The translations under genes were made by a program, and so were the position numbers. The notes below the pieces were generated by a model. That model saw only the letters and a program-made list of their open reading frames with translations. It ran no database searches and had not been told where the DNA came from. Of a DNA stretch of 64,000 bases, positions 24,926 through 37,276 are shown one piece after another (the stretch's first letter is position 1; each line of letters starts with the position of its first letter). This stretch comes from Prunella strophiata (taxonomy: Eukaryota > Chordata > Aves > Passeriformes > Prunellidae): assembly GCA_036583965.1 (NCBI GenBank), contig JAZBQD010000015.1, positions 67,550,830-67,614,829 on the forward strand. Reading direction: 5' to 3'.

Positions 24926-26962
24926 AGCAGTGCATGAGACTGAAGTAATCTCAACTCTTCTGAAGTGACCTTTATGAAATGCAGCCTGGAGACTGGTTTC
25001 CTGAATCCACAATGAGTGAGGAGAGTTGCAGTTTGGCTTTTGCAATGAAGGTTGTTTGAATGAGGACAGAATATATAGTCTCCTACATCTATACTGTACT
25101 TTGAGAAAAAAAAGAGGCAACAAGTTATAGAATCACAGAAATTAGTTTATTTTCCTATGCATCCTTTCTCTTGAAAACAATCCAAATCACCTTTATTTAT
25201 CTGAACTGTGGCTAAACAGTCTTTCTTTCCTCCCTTCCAAATCCAGGCAAACACTTTACTACTGTTACCAGTGCATCCAACTTTCTGTTGTCCATTGCAC
25301 ACCCTCCTGAAAGCTCAAAATAGTGCCAAACCCACAATTCTTTACCTCCTAACTGAAATAAAATTGAGTTTCCATGTGTTTGTTTTGATTTTGCTGCTGA
25401 TACTACCTCTATGCATGGCCCTGGAAAGCTGACCTAGAGTTTGAAAGGTTGAAAGTGATCATGGCTGAGATGAATTAGTGAACTGAGGACAGGAGAAGCA
25501 ATCAATAACAGGGGATGAATACAATTTATCACACTGAAACCTCCATGGGATGTAATTGCATGTAACGAGAACCACACTGCATTCCTCCTTTCAGCTTTCT
25601 TTGTCCCTATGTCACACTTTTTAGATCCTGGTTCTGTTGCTATTGCTCTTAAAATGATTGAGATTGTCATAACTAATTGATTTCTTCCTCCCTTGAACAT
25701 GCATCTCTCAGACTTGAGGACCAAAATATTCAGTTAAATAGTTTCCTGAAAATTAAGCAGTCCTTTGTCCCCTGCTATCAGCCATGTTACTATGAGTTCC
25801 TCATGTCAAACTGAGCTGCCCACACCTTAGTAACTATCAAATACTATATCACCTAACTAAACACTAAACAAAAAATTAAAAAAAAAAACCACCAAAAAAG
25901 TAAATGGCTCTGTGCATCCAGAAATACCTTGCATAGCTACTTTATATATAGGCACAACATATGTCCATATATATTTCTCTAACCGAACAATTATCTGTGA
26001 AAAGTGGGGGCAGGCTAGTGGTGCCAGTCTGTAAAGGTAAAATTCTCATCCAATAAGACCAGACAAGCATCTAATCCCTAACTCATGTGTTTTGTGTATA
26101 CCTAGGAAGGTTCTTCTGTAATTTGGATTTCTAAATGTTTGCATGAAAAATATGATATGTTCAACTTAAATTTCAATGAACAGTCTCATTGTTACACAAA
26201 CCACCATTGAAATAAAATTTTTAAATTGTTATGAAAGAGTGTGATTCAAATGTATATTTCTGTTGCTTTTTAAATCCTTTCTGTGGATATCACTTTTATA
26301 TATGCATAAAAGTGTCCTGTTTATATTACTCTAGGCATAGTCTTTTAAAAAATCTTGGCTTATTGTTGGCAAGGGAACATTATCATGTGGATAATGATGA
26401 GATAATAACTTTGATTTTGAACTTCTATTACTTAAAATCTTGCAGCACTCCCTGAATAGGTTGTACACTGGGGCTTGTTAGCTTTGTAATTGCAATTCTT
26501 ACCTTGAAGGCATTTTTGTATGCCCAGCATCCAAATGGACAGCCCAGGGAATTGAATTCTGAAGATATATTGCTCATTCTTTTGATTATTCTCAGAATGG
26601 CTGGATTCAGCAAGGATCTTAGAGGTTTCTTATCTGAAAACTTTTGTGAGGACTTTCCTAGAGGACAGCTAATTTACGTTCAGGGTTCATATCTGAAATC
26701 TGAACCTTCCGAAGAAACAGGCAACAAATGCAGCTCCATTGTACTGGAGTCTAATGACAGGTAGTTCTGTGTAACAGAATAAGGAATCTGCCACTGCCAG
26801 TTATCCCAATGGAATTAGCACAATGGAATTCACCTACGACAACATATCTTCATATAACCTCATATGGCTCATGAAAACCATGAATACTTACATGAGTTTC
26901 ACATTACATGGTACTTTTTTTTCCATAACATTTTGTACTGCTTTAATATCCTTAGTTTGGAT
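24926..26962. other. AT-rich non-coding DNA between two CR1 copies
   Basis: No gene or RNA recognised. The largest open frame is 25434-25724 minus (96 codons), unsupported. A TAGAATCACAGAA string at about 25127 resembles the start of a reverse CR1 tail, but the sequence after it does not continue as CR1. Confidence 0.5.
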
Positions 26963-27772
26963 TGATGGGCCAAGGCTGACAATATGAAGTTCAACAAGAC
27001 CAATAGCAGGTCCTGCACTTGGGTAACAAGAACCCTTGTAGTGCTACAGGCTGGGGGCAGAGTGGTTAGAAAGCTGCCCAGAGGAGAAGAACCTGGGGAT
27101 GATGGTCAACAGCCAGCTTAATATTAGCCAGTGTGTGCTCAGGTAGCCAATAAGGCCAAGGGCATCCTGGCTTGTATCAGGAATAGTTTGGCCAGCAGGA
27201 CTATTGCTCCTAGTCATTGTCCCCCTGTACTCAGCACTGTTGAGGCTACACCTTGAGTCCTGTGTTCAGTTTTGGGCCCTCTAATTCAAGAAAGACATTG
27301 AGGTGCTGGAGCATGTCCAGAGAAGGACAACCAAGCTGGTGAAGGGTCTGGACAGTAAGTCCTGTGAGAAGAAGCTGAAGGAGCTGGAGCTGGTAAGATT
27401 GGAGAAAAGCAGGCTCAGGATGACCTTATATCTCTCCTTACATCTACCTGAAAAGAGGCTGTAGCAAGGTAAAGGTCAACCTTCTCCCAGGTAACCAGTA
27501 ACAGGACAAGAGAATATTGCCTCAAACTGCACAAGAGGAGGCTTAGGGTGGAAAACAGGAGGAATTTCTGCATGGAAAGGGCAGTTAAACATTGGAAAGG
27601 GCTGCCCAGAGAGGTAGTGAAATTGCTATCCCTGTGTTGTAAGGTATCCAACACACAGCTGGACATGGGATTTAGTGCCATGGTCTATTTGACAAAGTAG
27701 ATGATCAGTCAAGGCTTGGACTCAATGATCTTAGAAGTCTTTTCCAACCAAAATGTTTCTATTATTCTGTGA
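26963..27772 (+). mobile_element. CR1 LINE, 5'-truncated, with decayed ORF2 end
   Basis: About 810 bp matching avian CR1 from the end of the reverse-transcriptase ORF through the 3' tail. Landmarks include GAAGTTCAACAAG, GGTCCTGCACTTGGGT, GGCATCCTGGCTTGTATCAG, GAGTCCTGTGTTCAGTTTTG, AAGAAAGACATTGAGGTGCT, GGTGAAGGGTCTGGA, a GGCTGCCCAGAGAGGTAGT motif and TTGGACTCAATGATCTTAGA, ending at ATTATTCTGTGA. The coding part is broken; for example, a one-base deletion relative to the usual CR1 frame occurs shortly after the Phe-Asn-Lys codons at about 26990, and further frame changes follow. The wording of its tail differs from the copy at 24597, so a different subfamily is likely. Same orientation as its neighbour 2 kb upstream. 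Confidence 0.94.
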
Positions 27773-29363
27773 AAATTGTCTGCACACATAATCCACCCAG
27801 AAACATCATTAACTATTCATATATATATATGTTTGGTCTTGTTAATTCTGTTTTAATGGAAAAATACTTGTAAAACTGGGTTGAAAAATAATTTCCAATT
27901 ACCTGGTGATTACCTGGTGACATATTAGGAGTACTCTGTTACTCCTGACAGAAATGGCAGGGATCTTCCAGTTTGGTTTTCTTGGTGAGAAATTTCTGTC
28001 AGATCACCTCTTTTATCCTGCTGCACTTAACATCTTACCTACCTTTAGCTGCTAAACAGCCTATGCATATACCCCGCTAAGATTTCGTATTCTTTAGAGG
28101 CTAATTCATATTTGGGCTAGGTTGGTTCTGTGAATCCTTTAAGCCCCTCCCTCTCTGCTGGAGTAACAGGTTCAGAGAGGTAGTAGGTGGAACTCTTCCC
28201 TGAGGCAGGGGTGGCTTGTTCCTGAGAGGAAAAATTTTTGACAATATGCAGTAACAAAATTTTAGTTTCTCTGTAATTAAAAAAATGCGGTGAAGTCAAT
28301 ATTAATGCATTCTGTTATGTTCACTACTAAAATACACTTTATACAGGGGGAAAAAATACTATGCCAGTAAATAAAGTGGCTGCAATGTTCTAATACTCAG
28401 AAATATTGAGCTAGAGCAGATCCCTTCAAAACTTTGAGTGTCTGTGATGAATGGATAATATTACCTCCACACTGGTCCTGAGAATAGAAAACACTGTGGG
28501 AGTACTGCAGATACTGAGGTAATAATATCTCTTTACAGAAAATCTCTATTTCTCAATTTTATGTTTTATAGAGAATCTCCCAGGAAATGTATACCTCAAA
28601 GGTACAGGCTTTCAGGGGTTAGATCCTATACAGTTGCAGACTGGGACAGCAGATGAATGAGGGGAGAGGTACACTTGGGCAGAAGTGTCTTAGGAGCAGT
28701 TTCCTGCATCTGTTTTGTTAAGCAAGACTCCCCAGCCCAGCTCTTTGTGACACCACTCATTCACCAGGTGATTAAAAGGTTATTAAGTCACAGGGTACCT
28801 GATGTACTAGCTTTGGAGAAATGGCTGCTTTTTTACTTTTTAAAGATACAAGTACAATTATAAACATATTCAGAAATCTGTTTGAATGGATTCAGATCAA
28901 CCAATTAGTATGATCAATACTAATTAATATGTTTCAATATTTTTCTCCTTCTAGTGACCAAATGTACTAGCAATTCCCATACTGCCATTGTTCCTCAGAT
29001 TGGTCACAAGACACACATAAGATCTTGCTGTCTCTTTTGTCATTAAATGGCATAGATGCAATTATTACAAAAAACAACATTTCAAGGATGATTACTGAGC
29101 CTCATGAGGAAATAATTCTGAACAACACTACTAAATCACCAGGTCAAAATCTTTATGGTTAAGGATGCACTTGAACATAGGTCTCTAATATTTACTTGGA
29201 ATAGCCAATACGCTTAGATATCAGACAGAAAACTAGCTGTAGGTAGAAGAATAGCATAACCAGGAAATGGGAACTATAAGCAGGAAGTAGTAGGGGATGA
29301 AAGAGAGATTTAAATAGAAGATAGATTAAATATATAAAAAATAAGATTTATTAGCCATCACTC
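27773..29363. other. AT-rich non-coding DNA
   Basis: No gene, RNA or transposon recognised. Contains a near-palindrome with 9-bp arms (28903-28911 and 28917-28925, TAAT cores), which is within chance expectation for AT-rich DNA. Confidence 0.5.
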
Positions 29364-29383
29364 TTTTTTTTTTTTTTTTTTTT
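29364..29383 (+). repeat. 20-base poly-T run
   Basis: Simple homopolymer. No retroposon body recognised next to it. Confidence 0.9.
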
Positions 29384-32300
29384 AATTCTGTATGAAAAGG
29401 TTAGGAGGAGCCAAAAGAGACCTGTCAGAGATTCTCTGGGTCTGAAATTATACAATAGGAACATATTAGCCCTTCTTTTTCACTTGCAGCATGTAGCAAC
29501 ACTTAATTAAATTAAGGGTAATAAAGTTAGAAAGAATGAAAGGATAAGTCTTCTTTCCACAGTGCATAATCAATTTGTGGCATTTACAGCCAGTGCAGGT
29601 CGTGTAGACAGACATTGTGGTCGGATAATTTTATGACTAGCAATAACATTTGCAGCTCTGTCAACTTAGACAGTGACAGAAAGATAATCAAAGAGACCCT
29701 TGGAAGAACACTGCCCCAAGAACTCAAAGGTCTGTTATATTATGAAGGACTTAGCACCAGCTCCAAATGTCACATCGTTTATCAGTGTGTGAGTGCATAA
29801 CATGCAGAGAATTAAAGGATACTGCATCCCATTTTTAATACTCAGTAAATAAGTGGTCAAGGAATAGATAAAAATCCTATTCTCTTCTTGATCAGTGAGC
29901 TTCCAAATTATGTTAAACAAGTTTCCTTGAGTATACTCTCTTTTGTCTCTCCCTGTAAATGTCAGTGTGCCATTGGGACCCGATTTTCTCCCTGGACTTC
30001 TGGTGTTGAATTAGAAATCATGAGTTGCATTAAAATGCAAATTTAGAAGTGGTCCTTTTTTGTTGTTGTTTTTGTATTTCTGGCTTTCAAGCTTTTTTTT
30101 TATATCCAAGACTTTTTTCAAGGTTGAATCCTACAACCAAGAAGGCAAAAGCTGATTCTCCTCCCCATCACTGTTAATACCTTGTTACCATCATACACAA
30201 GCTTCTTTCATGGGAAGAATCAAGGAAAAGTATTGATGGCTGTGACTGCCATCTTAGAATTGATCAAGACTAGATCACATCTGGTCAGTGCTCACCTCCA
30301 AAAGTGACTGAAAAGGAAAGATTTCCATATCCTTTTATGTACTTGTTTCACACCACTACTGATAAAGGCTGGTCTGTCTATCTTTGTCTGTCCCTTGAAA
30401 TACAAGACAACGTTTCAAACAATGCTGTGATTTCTCAAGACCATTTCTGCTTCAGAAATAGTGTAGTTCCATTTTAGAATTTATGCAAACCAGGTTATCT
30501 AGTCTTAAGAATCTAGACAGTTTGCAGCTTAATATAAATAGACTTTCCAGATCAGCATTCTTTCCAGCAGCAACTGGCTAGGGTGATTTCAGAAGTGTCA
30601 CGTGTCAGGCACTGTCAAATAAATCCTCAGCTAATAAAGTGTTTTAGCCAATTTCCTATACTTGAAACAGACACAATTTTTAAACACGCTCCCTCTTGTA
30701 ACCAAATGAAAATGGTTCTAATCAAGACACAGATTTAAGGCTGAGCTGCCAGAACAGTTGGCATCTATATGAAGTCAGGTAGCAGTGCATCTAATAAACA
30801 CATAAAAGGAAGAGGGTGGCGACTTCCTCCTTGCCTGTATTCACAGGAGTGTACCATGGCTCTATTGATCACTTAAAAAATATATATTGTATCTAGCTAC
30901 CATAATTTTCTTATTGAAAAGGAACTTAGAGTGGAAAACAGACAATTAGTCAGTGTATAATGAAAAATATGAACCTAGGAGAAAAGTCTGCATATTTTAT
31001 TTTAAATAACATATGCATATGTGAATATGAAATCTGACCTCATTTTGAAAAAGAAAAAAAAAAAAGAGTCAGTAAAGTATTCAAAATGTATTTTTATATA
31101 TTCAAAACTGTGAGAAAGTAGGTAAGAGGGTAATGGTATTGCACATGATAATGGCAGGAAGACTCAAATGACAAGATATGGAAGATATTTGCCTCCCTTT
31201 GTGCGTATTCAGTCTAGTGATCTCTGTAATGGTCATCCCTTCAAAAGTAAGTTTGTAGGCCCAATTGTTGGTTGTCATATGGTTGCCAAAGTGCAGAAAA
31301 GGCAACAGAATTTAATAAATTAAAATAAAAATTAAATCAGGGATAATTTGAACCAGTCTTTTACATCAAATTTTCTGTCAAATATTGGCTTATTTGCTAC
31401 CACTGATCTCAAAAGTTACTATTTCCTCAAGTTCTGCTGAGTGTAAGGTAGCAGAGCATGAGCCAGCTTCCCCAAAAATTAACTACCAATTGTCATTTCT
31501 AGTAAGACATCTTAATGTCACACTCAGGCAGCTTTACACCATTTTGCACCAGATTTGAACATAAAGTCAAATCTCCTGTCTCACATAGACACACATTTTG
31601 CATAAGTAAGGCTCCCTCTGAACAGGCCTGACACCTACACAAGCCCTGAATGAGAAAGCACCAAAAGAAAACGTCTGGTTTTAAAATGCGACATCTCAAA
31701 ATCTCCTCACAGCTGCTGTTAAAAGGCTTGTAATGGGCCAATTAGTTCATGGCAAAGTTGAAGGGACTGTGGGGAGATCTTGAATTTCATGTATTTATGC
31801 AGTTACACAGAGCATGAACTGCCTTTAAATGCTGAATATCCTGTGTGTGTCAGTTTAGACTTCTTAAAAGTGCATAAACAGGAATTCAGCTGCTCATTTA
31901 GTGCAGAAGGTAACTATTTTTCTATCAGATGGCATAGCTGAAAACAAAAAAGAGTAACACAGAGAAGGAATTCAAACTGCAATTTAAAGCAAATAATTTC
32001 AGATTTTTTATAACACCTTTGTTTCATCACTTTATTCTCTGAAAGACACATGAATTGATACAAACCACTGTGGTGGTTTTTTTAAATGTATTTTTAGTTT
32101 AAACTGTTCTAGTGTCGTTCTGGGATTTGACATTTACACTCATTTCCATCATGTTTGCTCTGAAAAATTCACACTGACAAGCAACAGCACAGGTAGTGCT
32201 GTACCAATTCTTCCTGAATCCTGCCACATTCACATGCATGTTTGTGTGTACAAACTGCCAAATTGTCCCAGATTTGAAGTTATCATTAGGAGAAAGTGCT

Positions 32301-32465
32301 TCATGCATAGCAAATAACTATATTTGCATAACCACAAATTTCACAGAGAACATTTACCACTACCTTACTAAGAACCTAGTAAACATATGTTCAGATGGAT
32401 ACCTTAAAAAGTAAAAGCCTTGTTACACTCCATTCAGCAGGACATAAAATAAAAACTGAAATTTT
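29384..32465. other. AT-rich non-coding DNA
   Basis: No gene or transposon recognised. Open frames are under 82 codons on either strand. Confidence 0.5.
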
Positions 32466-32561
32466 TCAGAGAGTTTCTTTGGTGGTTTTGTGGGGATTTT
32501 TTTTGGAGGGGTGTGAAATGTGTGTTTGGGTTTTGTGGCTTTTTTTTTTTTTTTTTTTTTT
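32466..32561 (+). repeat. G/T-rich low-complexity patch ending in 22 T's
   Basis: The plus strand is dominated by G and T (for example TTTGGTGGTTTTGTGGGG and TGTGTTTGGG), then runs into a 22-T tract at 32540-32561. This is one of several similar G/T patches in the window. Confidence 0.8.
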
Positions 32562-34439
32562 AAAGTTTATTTTAATTACTTTTAGTATTGTTGGAAAAAC
32601 AGCAAGGTGCATATTGGAATGCTCTTTCTCTGTGTAGTCCCTAGAGACTTGCCACATAATTGACTTCATGTCTTACTATTTCTGGTGTAAAATTGGCCAG
32701 TCATTGGCCTCAATCCTCAGTGCTTCCAAGCTTTTCCTTTTCATCTCCTCAGCACTTACAGAGACACTTACAGAGATTCTCGAATTGTACTTCAGGGTGA
32801 TTTTAACTATGCTCTGTCCTTCTGAAGTACTTTTGTATTTAAAGCTACCTCATCAGTCTGAACTGCTTTCCATTGCATAATATGTCAACTGCACAACTTT
32901 AGTTATGACTTCCCAGGAACACAGTTTATAAATGAAATTTTTAGTTAGAGTAAGATTAGGAAGAATGCTAATTTCTCATCACAGAATTTCTGACAACATG
33001 TCTGTCCAAGGAAAAAAAGAGGAAAGTTGTGGTATGATGGTCTTGGAGTGTGGCCACTGAGGAACCAGAAGTGGGTCACAGGGTTACCATTGCTGCGCTT
33101 AGTTGAGTCACAGGCTGTCAGACCTGGCACGATTATTTGAAAACAGTTGGGGTAATGCTTGAATGCCACCAAGATCTGACTCAGCAGAGCAGTTAAGCAG
33201 CTGCTTGTCTTTAACTCACACACTTAGATCTTGGAGCTTAAATCTCTCAACAGAAATAAAAGGGGTGAGCAGCTTGCTTGTACTATTTAACAGTACATGA
33301 TTTCTGCTTGCTATTGAAACATATATGGAGAGAGACTAGACTCCAAAATATCTATGAAACAGACATATGGAAAGCAGGTTTGAATTTTTATAACACTAAA
33401 AGATTAAACCCACTGAGATTTCATATGAATTTTCATGTATTATTTAAACCTAGAAACTGAGAGCCCAGGGGACACAAAAGAAATTCTTCTGATTAAAGCA
33501 GAAGATGTGTGGTTGGAAGACTAAGACTAAATTCACAGGTTTGCTGCAGTCTGGTGTGGTTGTAGTTCCAGTGAAAGCATGTGTTGAAAATCATTTCTTC
33601 CTTCTGTAGAAAACTTTCTCCATTTTTCCCTTCATCATGATTTAACAAGTGAGAAGACTCATGGTGAAGAGCAAAACAGGAGAAAACTACATGATCTCTT
33701 GTGCTACCTTTTCTCTTGTTTCCAACATAAATTTCTAAAGCAGTAGGTAAACTAGCACAACACAGATTCAATAATTCTTGGTATTGCAACAGAGAAGCAG
33801 AAGACTTTCTTAAAGGATTTGTGTGGAAAGATAAAGCTCTGTTTGCTTTGGTGGTCTCTCTAGTCCCAACAAGTTCAAGTCTGTCCACAAAGGCAGAAAA
33901 ATATTAAGTATTTAACAAAATAATCTCAAAACTGCTTTGAGAGCTTCAGAGAAAAAAAGAATCCACATATATGGAGACCTAATTTTTTAAAGGTTCAGTA
34001 AAAGCTAATACTGCCCTTGTATAAGTACTAGCTGGAGTCACAGTGCAGTAAAAAATACAGAAGATGGACAGGTATTCTAATTTTTTGCTAACATGGTATT
34101 TCATAGCATTGATTTAAATGGAATTACTTGAGAGAGTGAAAGCATCTGGATTTCTTCATTTAAAGAACTGCAACCTGGCACTAGAGGGATATCTGTTCAC
34201 CTGTCATGAACTCATCAACCTTTAATATTATGCATCATTTGCATGAAAGAGTAGATTAAAATCTAAGATTTATGTTGTAGTTTATTCATAGGAAAATGCA
34301 TTTGACTCTAAAATATCAGAATTGTTTTCCTTGTTTTGTATTTTTCAATATTTGGATGAAACTTATTCCTTAAGTTTTAGCTTTCATATTTTTCCTATTC
34401 TGTACTGCATTAGTATATAACTCTGAACTTCATATTAAG
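32562..34439. other. AT-rich non-coding DNA
   Basis: No supported gene. The open frame 33493-33888 minus (131 codons) is among the longest non-repeat frames here, but it has no motif, signal peptide or membrane segment that I can name, and a frame of this length is expected by chance in 64 kb of AT-rich sequence. 32755-32779 has a short direct repeat (ACTTACAGAG twice). Confidence 0.5.
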
Positions 34440-34799
34440 TGTTAGCAAGTTCTCTTCACAGTTTAGTTAGACAAAACAATCCTTTTCCAGCCTGAGAACC
34501 AAGGACACCAGGGCAGCTTCAGGCCCAAAATGTGTAAACAACAGCAAATTGAGGAGAGCAATCTGGGAGGATGGGACTTCATAACCTGAAGCTGTAATTG
34601 GACAATTAACCCCAATATGCAAATAGGCCAAAACTTATAAAAGTGTGAAAACTCATGACCTGGCATCCATCTTAAGTGTAGCCTTGGCCAGGCTCTTGTG
34701 CTGCCCAAGGTGTATCCTTTGAAGGCCTTTTTAATAAATATCTACTTTATTCTTTTAACACTGTCTAGCCTGTGTTCTAGGTAGCCTCTCAAGGCATCA
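34440..34799 (+). mobile_element. Solo LTR of an endogenous retroviral-type element (passerine)
   Basis: About 360 bp with LTR architecture: a TG at the proposed left edge, a TATA box TTATAAAA at 34635-34642, a poly-A signal AATAAA at 34733-34738 followed by TCTACTTTATTC, and a CA at 34799. The wording from about 34530 to the end (for example AACAGCAAATTGAGGAGAG and TAACCCCAATATGCAAATAG) matches an LTR family that I recognise from passerine genomes, but I cannot name it with confidence. No gag, pol or env sequence adjoins it, so it is a solo LTR, presumably left by LTR-LTR recombination. The left boundary is uncertain by tens of bases and no clean target duplication was found. Confidence 0.75.
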
Positions 34800-34933
34800 G
34801 AGAAACTACATTTTTGGAAAGGACAACTAAGCTGTGAATGCAACTCTTTGCAGTGAAACACATGAAGGCTGACCAAATCAGGAGTTTAAAAATAGAACAA
34901 GGATAAATTAATGAAGACTAGGTCATTAGTGGT
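34800..34933. other. Spacer between two LTR-type repeats
   Basis: Short AT-rich spacer of about 130 bp. No internal retroviral sequence is visible, which argues against the two flanking repeats being a pair from one provirus. Confidence 0.5.
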
Positions 34934-35485
34934 GTACTAGTTTGAAAGCAAACTGCTGGAAGATCCCAGGCCAGAATTATGACTTAATAGGAAAATTACA
35001 ATAAAGGCAATAATACATAAACACTGTCTCACACTGACATAGTCAGGATACAGCCTGACATCCTGTTGGTCAGGGTGATGGCAGCAGTCCAATTAAATGG
35101 TCTCTCCAGTCCTGTTGGAGTGATTAATGAGATTTGGTCGAAGTGGTGATGCTGTAGTAAAGTCTGGTCCTTTTCTGGAGGCCAAGTGGTGATTAGGTAA
35201 CTTTTCTCCCCTGGGAATCCAGTGCTGCTCGCAGCATTCCAAATCTCAGATTATAGTCAGGTAGGAATGCTTAGTTCCTCCCCTTGGTGGAGCATCTCAC
35301 AATGGCATGATGTAATTTTATCAGTCATGCAATGAGATTCAATGGCCCATTAAAAGAAGATATCCCCCCAGAGTTATGAGTGATGGGTTATGGAAGGGAT
35401 AAGGAACACTGCCCCACTTGTTTTTGTCAGCTCATGAAGATGGTAATAGAATATGTACTTTTGGTTACATTTTACATTGTAACCT
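34934..35485. mobile_element. LTR-type interspersed repeat (passerine), orientation unsure
   Basis: About 550 bp that I recognise as a common passerine interspersed repeat of endogenous-retroviral LTR type. Landmarks are TACTAGTTTGAAAGCAAACT, CATCCTGTTGGTCAGGGTG, GTGATGGCAGCAGTCC, CTCCAGTCCTGTTGGAGTGA, TAGGAATGCTTAGTTCCTCC, GGTGGAGCATCTCACAATG, GATGTAATTTTATCAGTCAT and CAATGGCCCATTAA. Promoter and poly-A signals do not fix the strand clearly, so none is given. It is unlike the solo LTR 130 bp to its left and so represents a separate insertion. Ends are approximate. Family name not assigned. Confidence 0.68.
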
Positions 35486-37276
35486 AAGATGAGATGCCAG
35501 CCAGGTCAGAAATACCTGAGCAACTGGAAACTGGGAGACCACACCAGAGGTGTCCACTCATATACAGCACTGCTTCTGCAGGCAATAGCCAAAGTCAGAG
35601 ACATTTTGAACAAACCAAGGGAATGGCAGCTTGTACATATTTTTGGAACAGGCAGTACAAAGGTAGGGAGGGCAACATCATGCCTTGTGAGATCCCAGTG
35701 CAGAGAGGCTTTTAGTCAGCACCCAAAAGGCACCCTCACTCGTGTGACTTCATATTCCCATGCAGACTGCAGTAGCAGATACAGGGTGTCCTCACTGCTT
35801 TGATATTTATTAATCTTCAGCCATCCAGAATCCTTAAAAACTATCATTGTCTGACACAAGTCAGTGCAGCTCTTAAGCTTCTTTAATCCTACATGGTGTC
35901 AGGATCTCAGCTCAGCATGATCAAATCACCAACTCCATGTCTACCCTGCCTCTGATTTTCCAGTATGTACTCTGACCCCTTGTATTTCCACAGTGTACCT
36001 TGTGTTGCAGGTCAACTTTGAAGGTTGTAGAGTTCATCTCACCTACTGACCCCACTCCCAAAGTTTTGTGCTGAAATCCGGCAACAGGCCTTTCAAGTGC
36101 CTACTTCTTTTATAAGAAAATAACCATTCTAAAAATAGAGCACTAAGTCCTAGGGCTGAGCAAAACCTGCTAAGCCAGAGAAATAAAAAGTTAGCTCAGT
36201 AAAAAATCTGTTGCTGGTAGAAAAAAATAAGTAAATAAGAAAAACATTATTCCTGACAAAGGTTGTGTTGGACCCAATGTTATTATGATTTTCTGAAATC
36301 ATTTTATCTGTGCTAAAAATAAGTAGTTAATTTGTTACAACAAGATAATCCTTATATCTCTTTGTCTTGGATTTCAGTGCATGGAAATTATTGACAGTTT
36401 AATAATAAAATTTTTAAGAAATTAGAAAATTATATTTGTGTGTGTGTGTGATTGTATGCCAATGTTTACATGTATCTAGTCTGTCTTGTTCTCTCTAGGG
36501 CTGAATTCATTCTTCTGGTCACATCATGGTAAACCCAGAGAAATCTGATGGTTATTGACATGCTTCTTTATAGCCTCTTCCATGCTAATTCAGAGAATTT
36601 GGTTTTCAGGGAAAGGAAAAAGACAAATGTGACTTCAGCATCATGTTTCTAAACTGTTTCTTTTTATTATATGATATAGTGTGGGACCACAAGAGGATTT
36701 ACAGCCCACCAAGAAGTGCTTCCAGTGACTCACTGTAGAGCAAGTGATGACTGTCAGTGTCATGGTGCTCTGGCTCCACATTAGTTGCAAGGACTTGGAT
36801 GAAGAAATATGATTAGCTGCTGAAGCTAGATGCAAAGCACTGATGCCTTTATGCTGTTGGCCATCTTATCTTACATCATGAGTGTTTTCTCTTGCCCATC
36901 TCATCTTTCTGCAGTAATTGGAAGGCTGAAGTGGAACACTCAGATAACACTTGGAAATAAATCCCACAGTGTTAACCTCAATGAGATATTTTTGTAGGGC
37001 TTAACTTCAATAAAACATGCTACTTCAGTCAAGCTTTTCTAGAGGGCCCTGTTAGATAACCAGCTCTGACGAGACAGCTGGAGTCCTTCATTCAGACCTT
37101 TTTTTCCTTAGTAAGTTATGCTGCCAGATTTTCAGCAAAGTTTTCCCCACATTAACAGAAGTTAGGCAAAATCTAACTACCATGGAGTAAAATCTCCCTG
37201 CCTCCAGGCTTTAGGGAATATTTAGATTGCTTTTTATGTTAATTTCTTCCCTTGCTGTTTCTTATGGTCAAAATAA
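35486..37276. other. Non-coding DNA right of the LTR pair
   Basis: 35489-35803 carries two overlapping plus-strand open frames (104 and 73 codons) in less AT-rich sequence directly abutting the LTR-type repeat. It may be unrecognised internal or flanking repeat sequence, or chance. A short GT run lies at 36438-36450. No gene recognised in the rest. Confidence 0.45.

Noticed and set aside
25124..25145. String resembling the start of a reverse-strand CR1 tail (TAGAATCACAGAA)
   Set aside because: The following sequence does not continue as CR1, so the match is too short to call.
28903..28925. 9-bp-arm inverted repeat with TAAT cores
   Set aside because: Within chance expectation for AT-rich DNA; no other evidence of a homeodomain site.
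33493..33888. 131-codon minus-strand frame considered as a gene
   Set aside because: No recognisable domain, and frames of this size are expected by chance at this composition.
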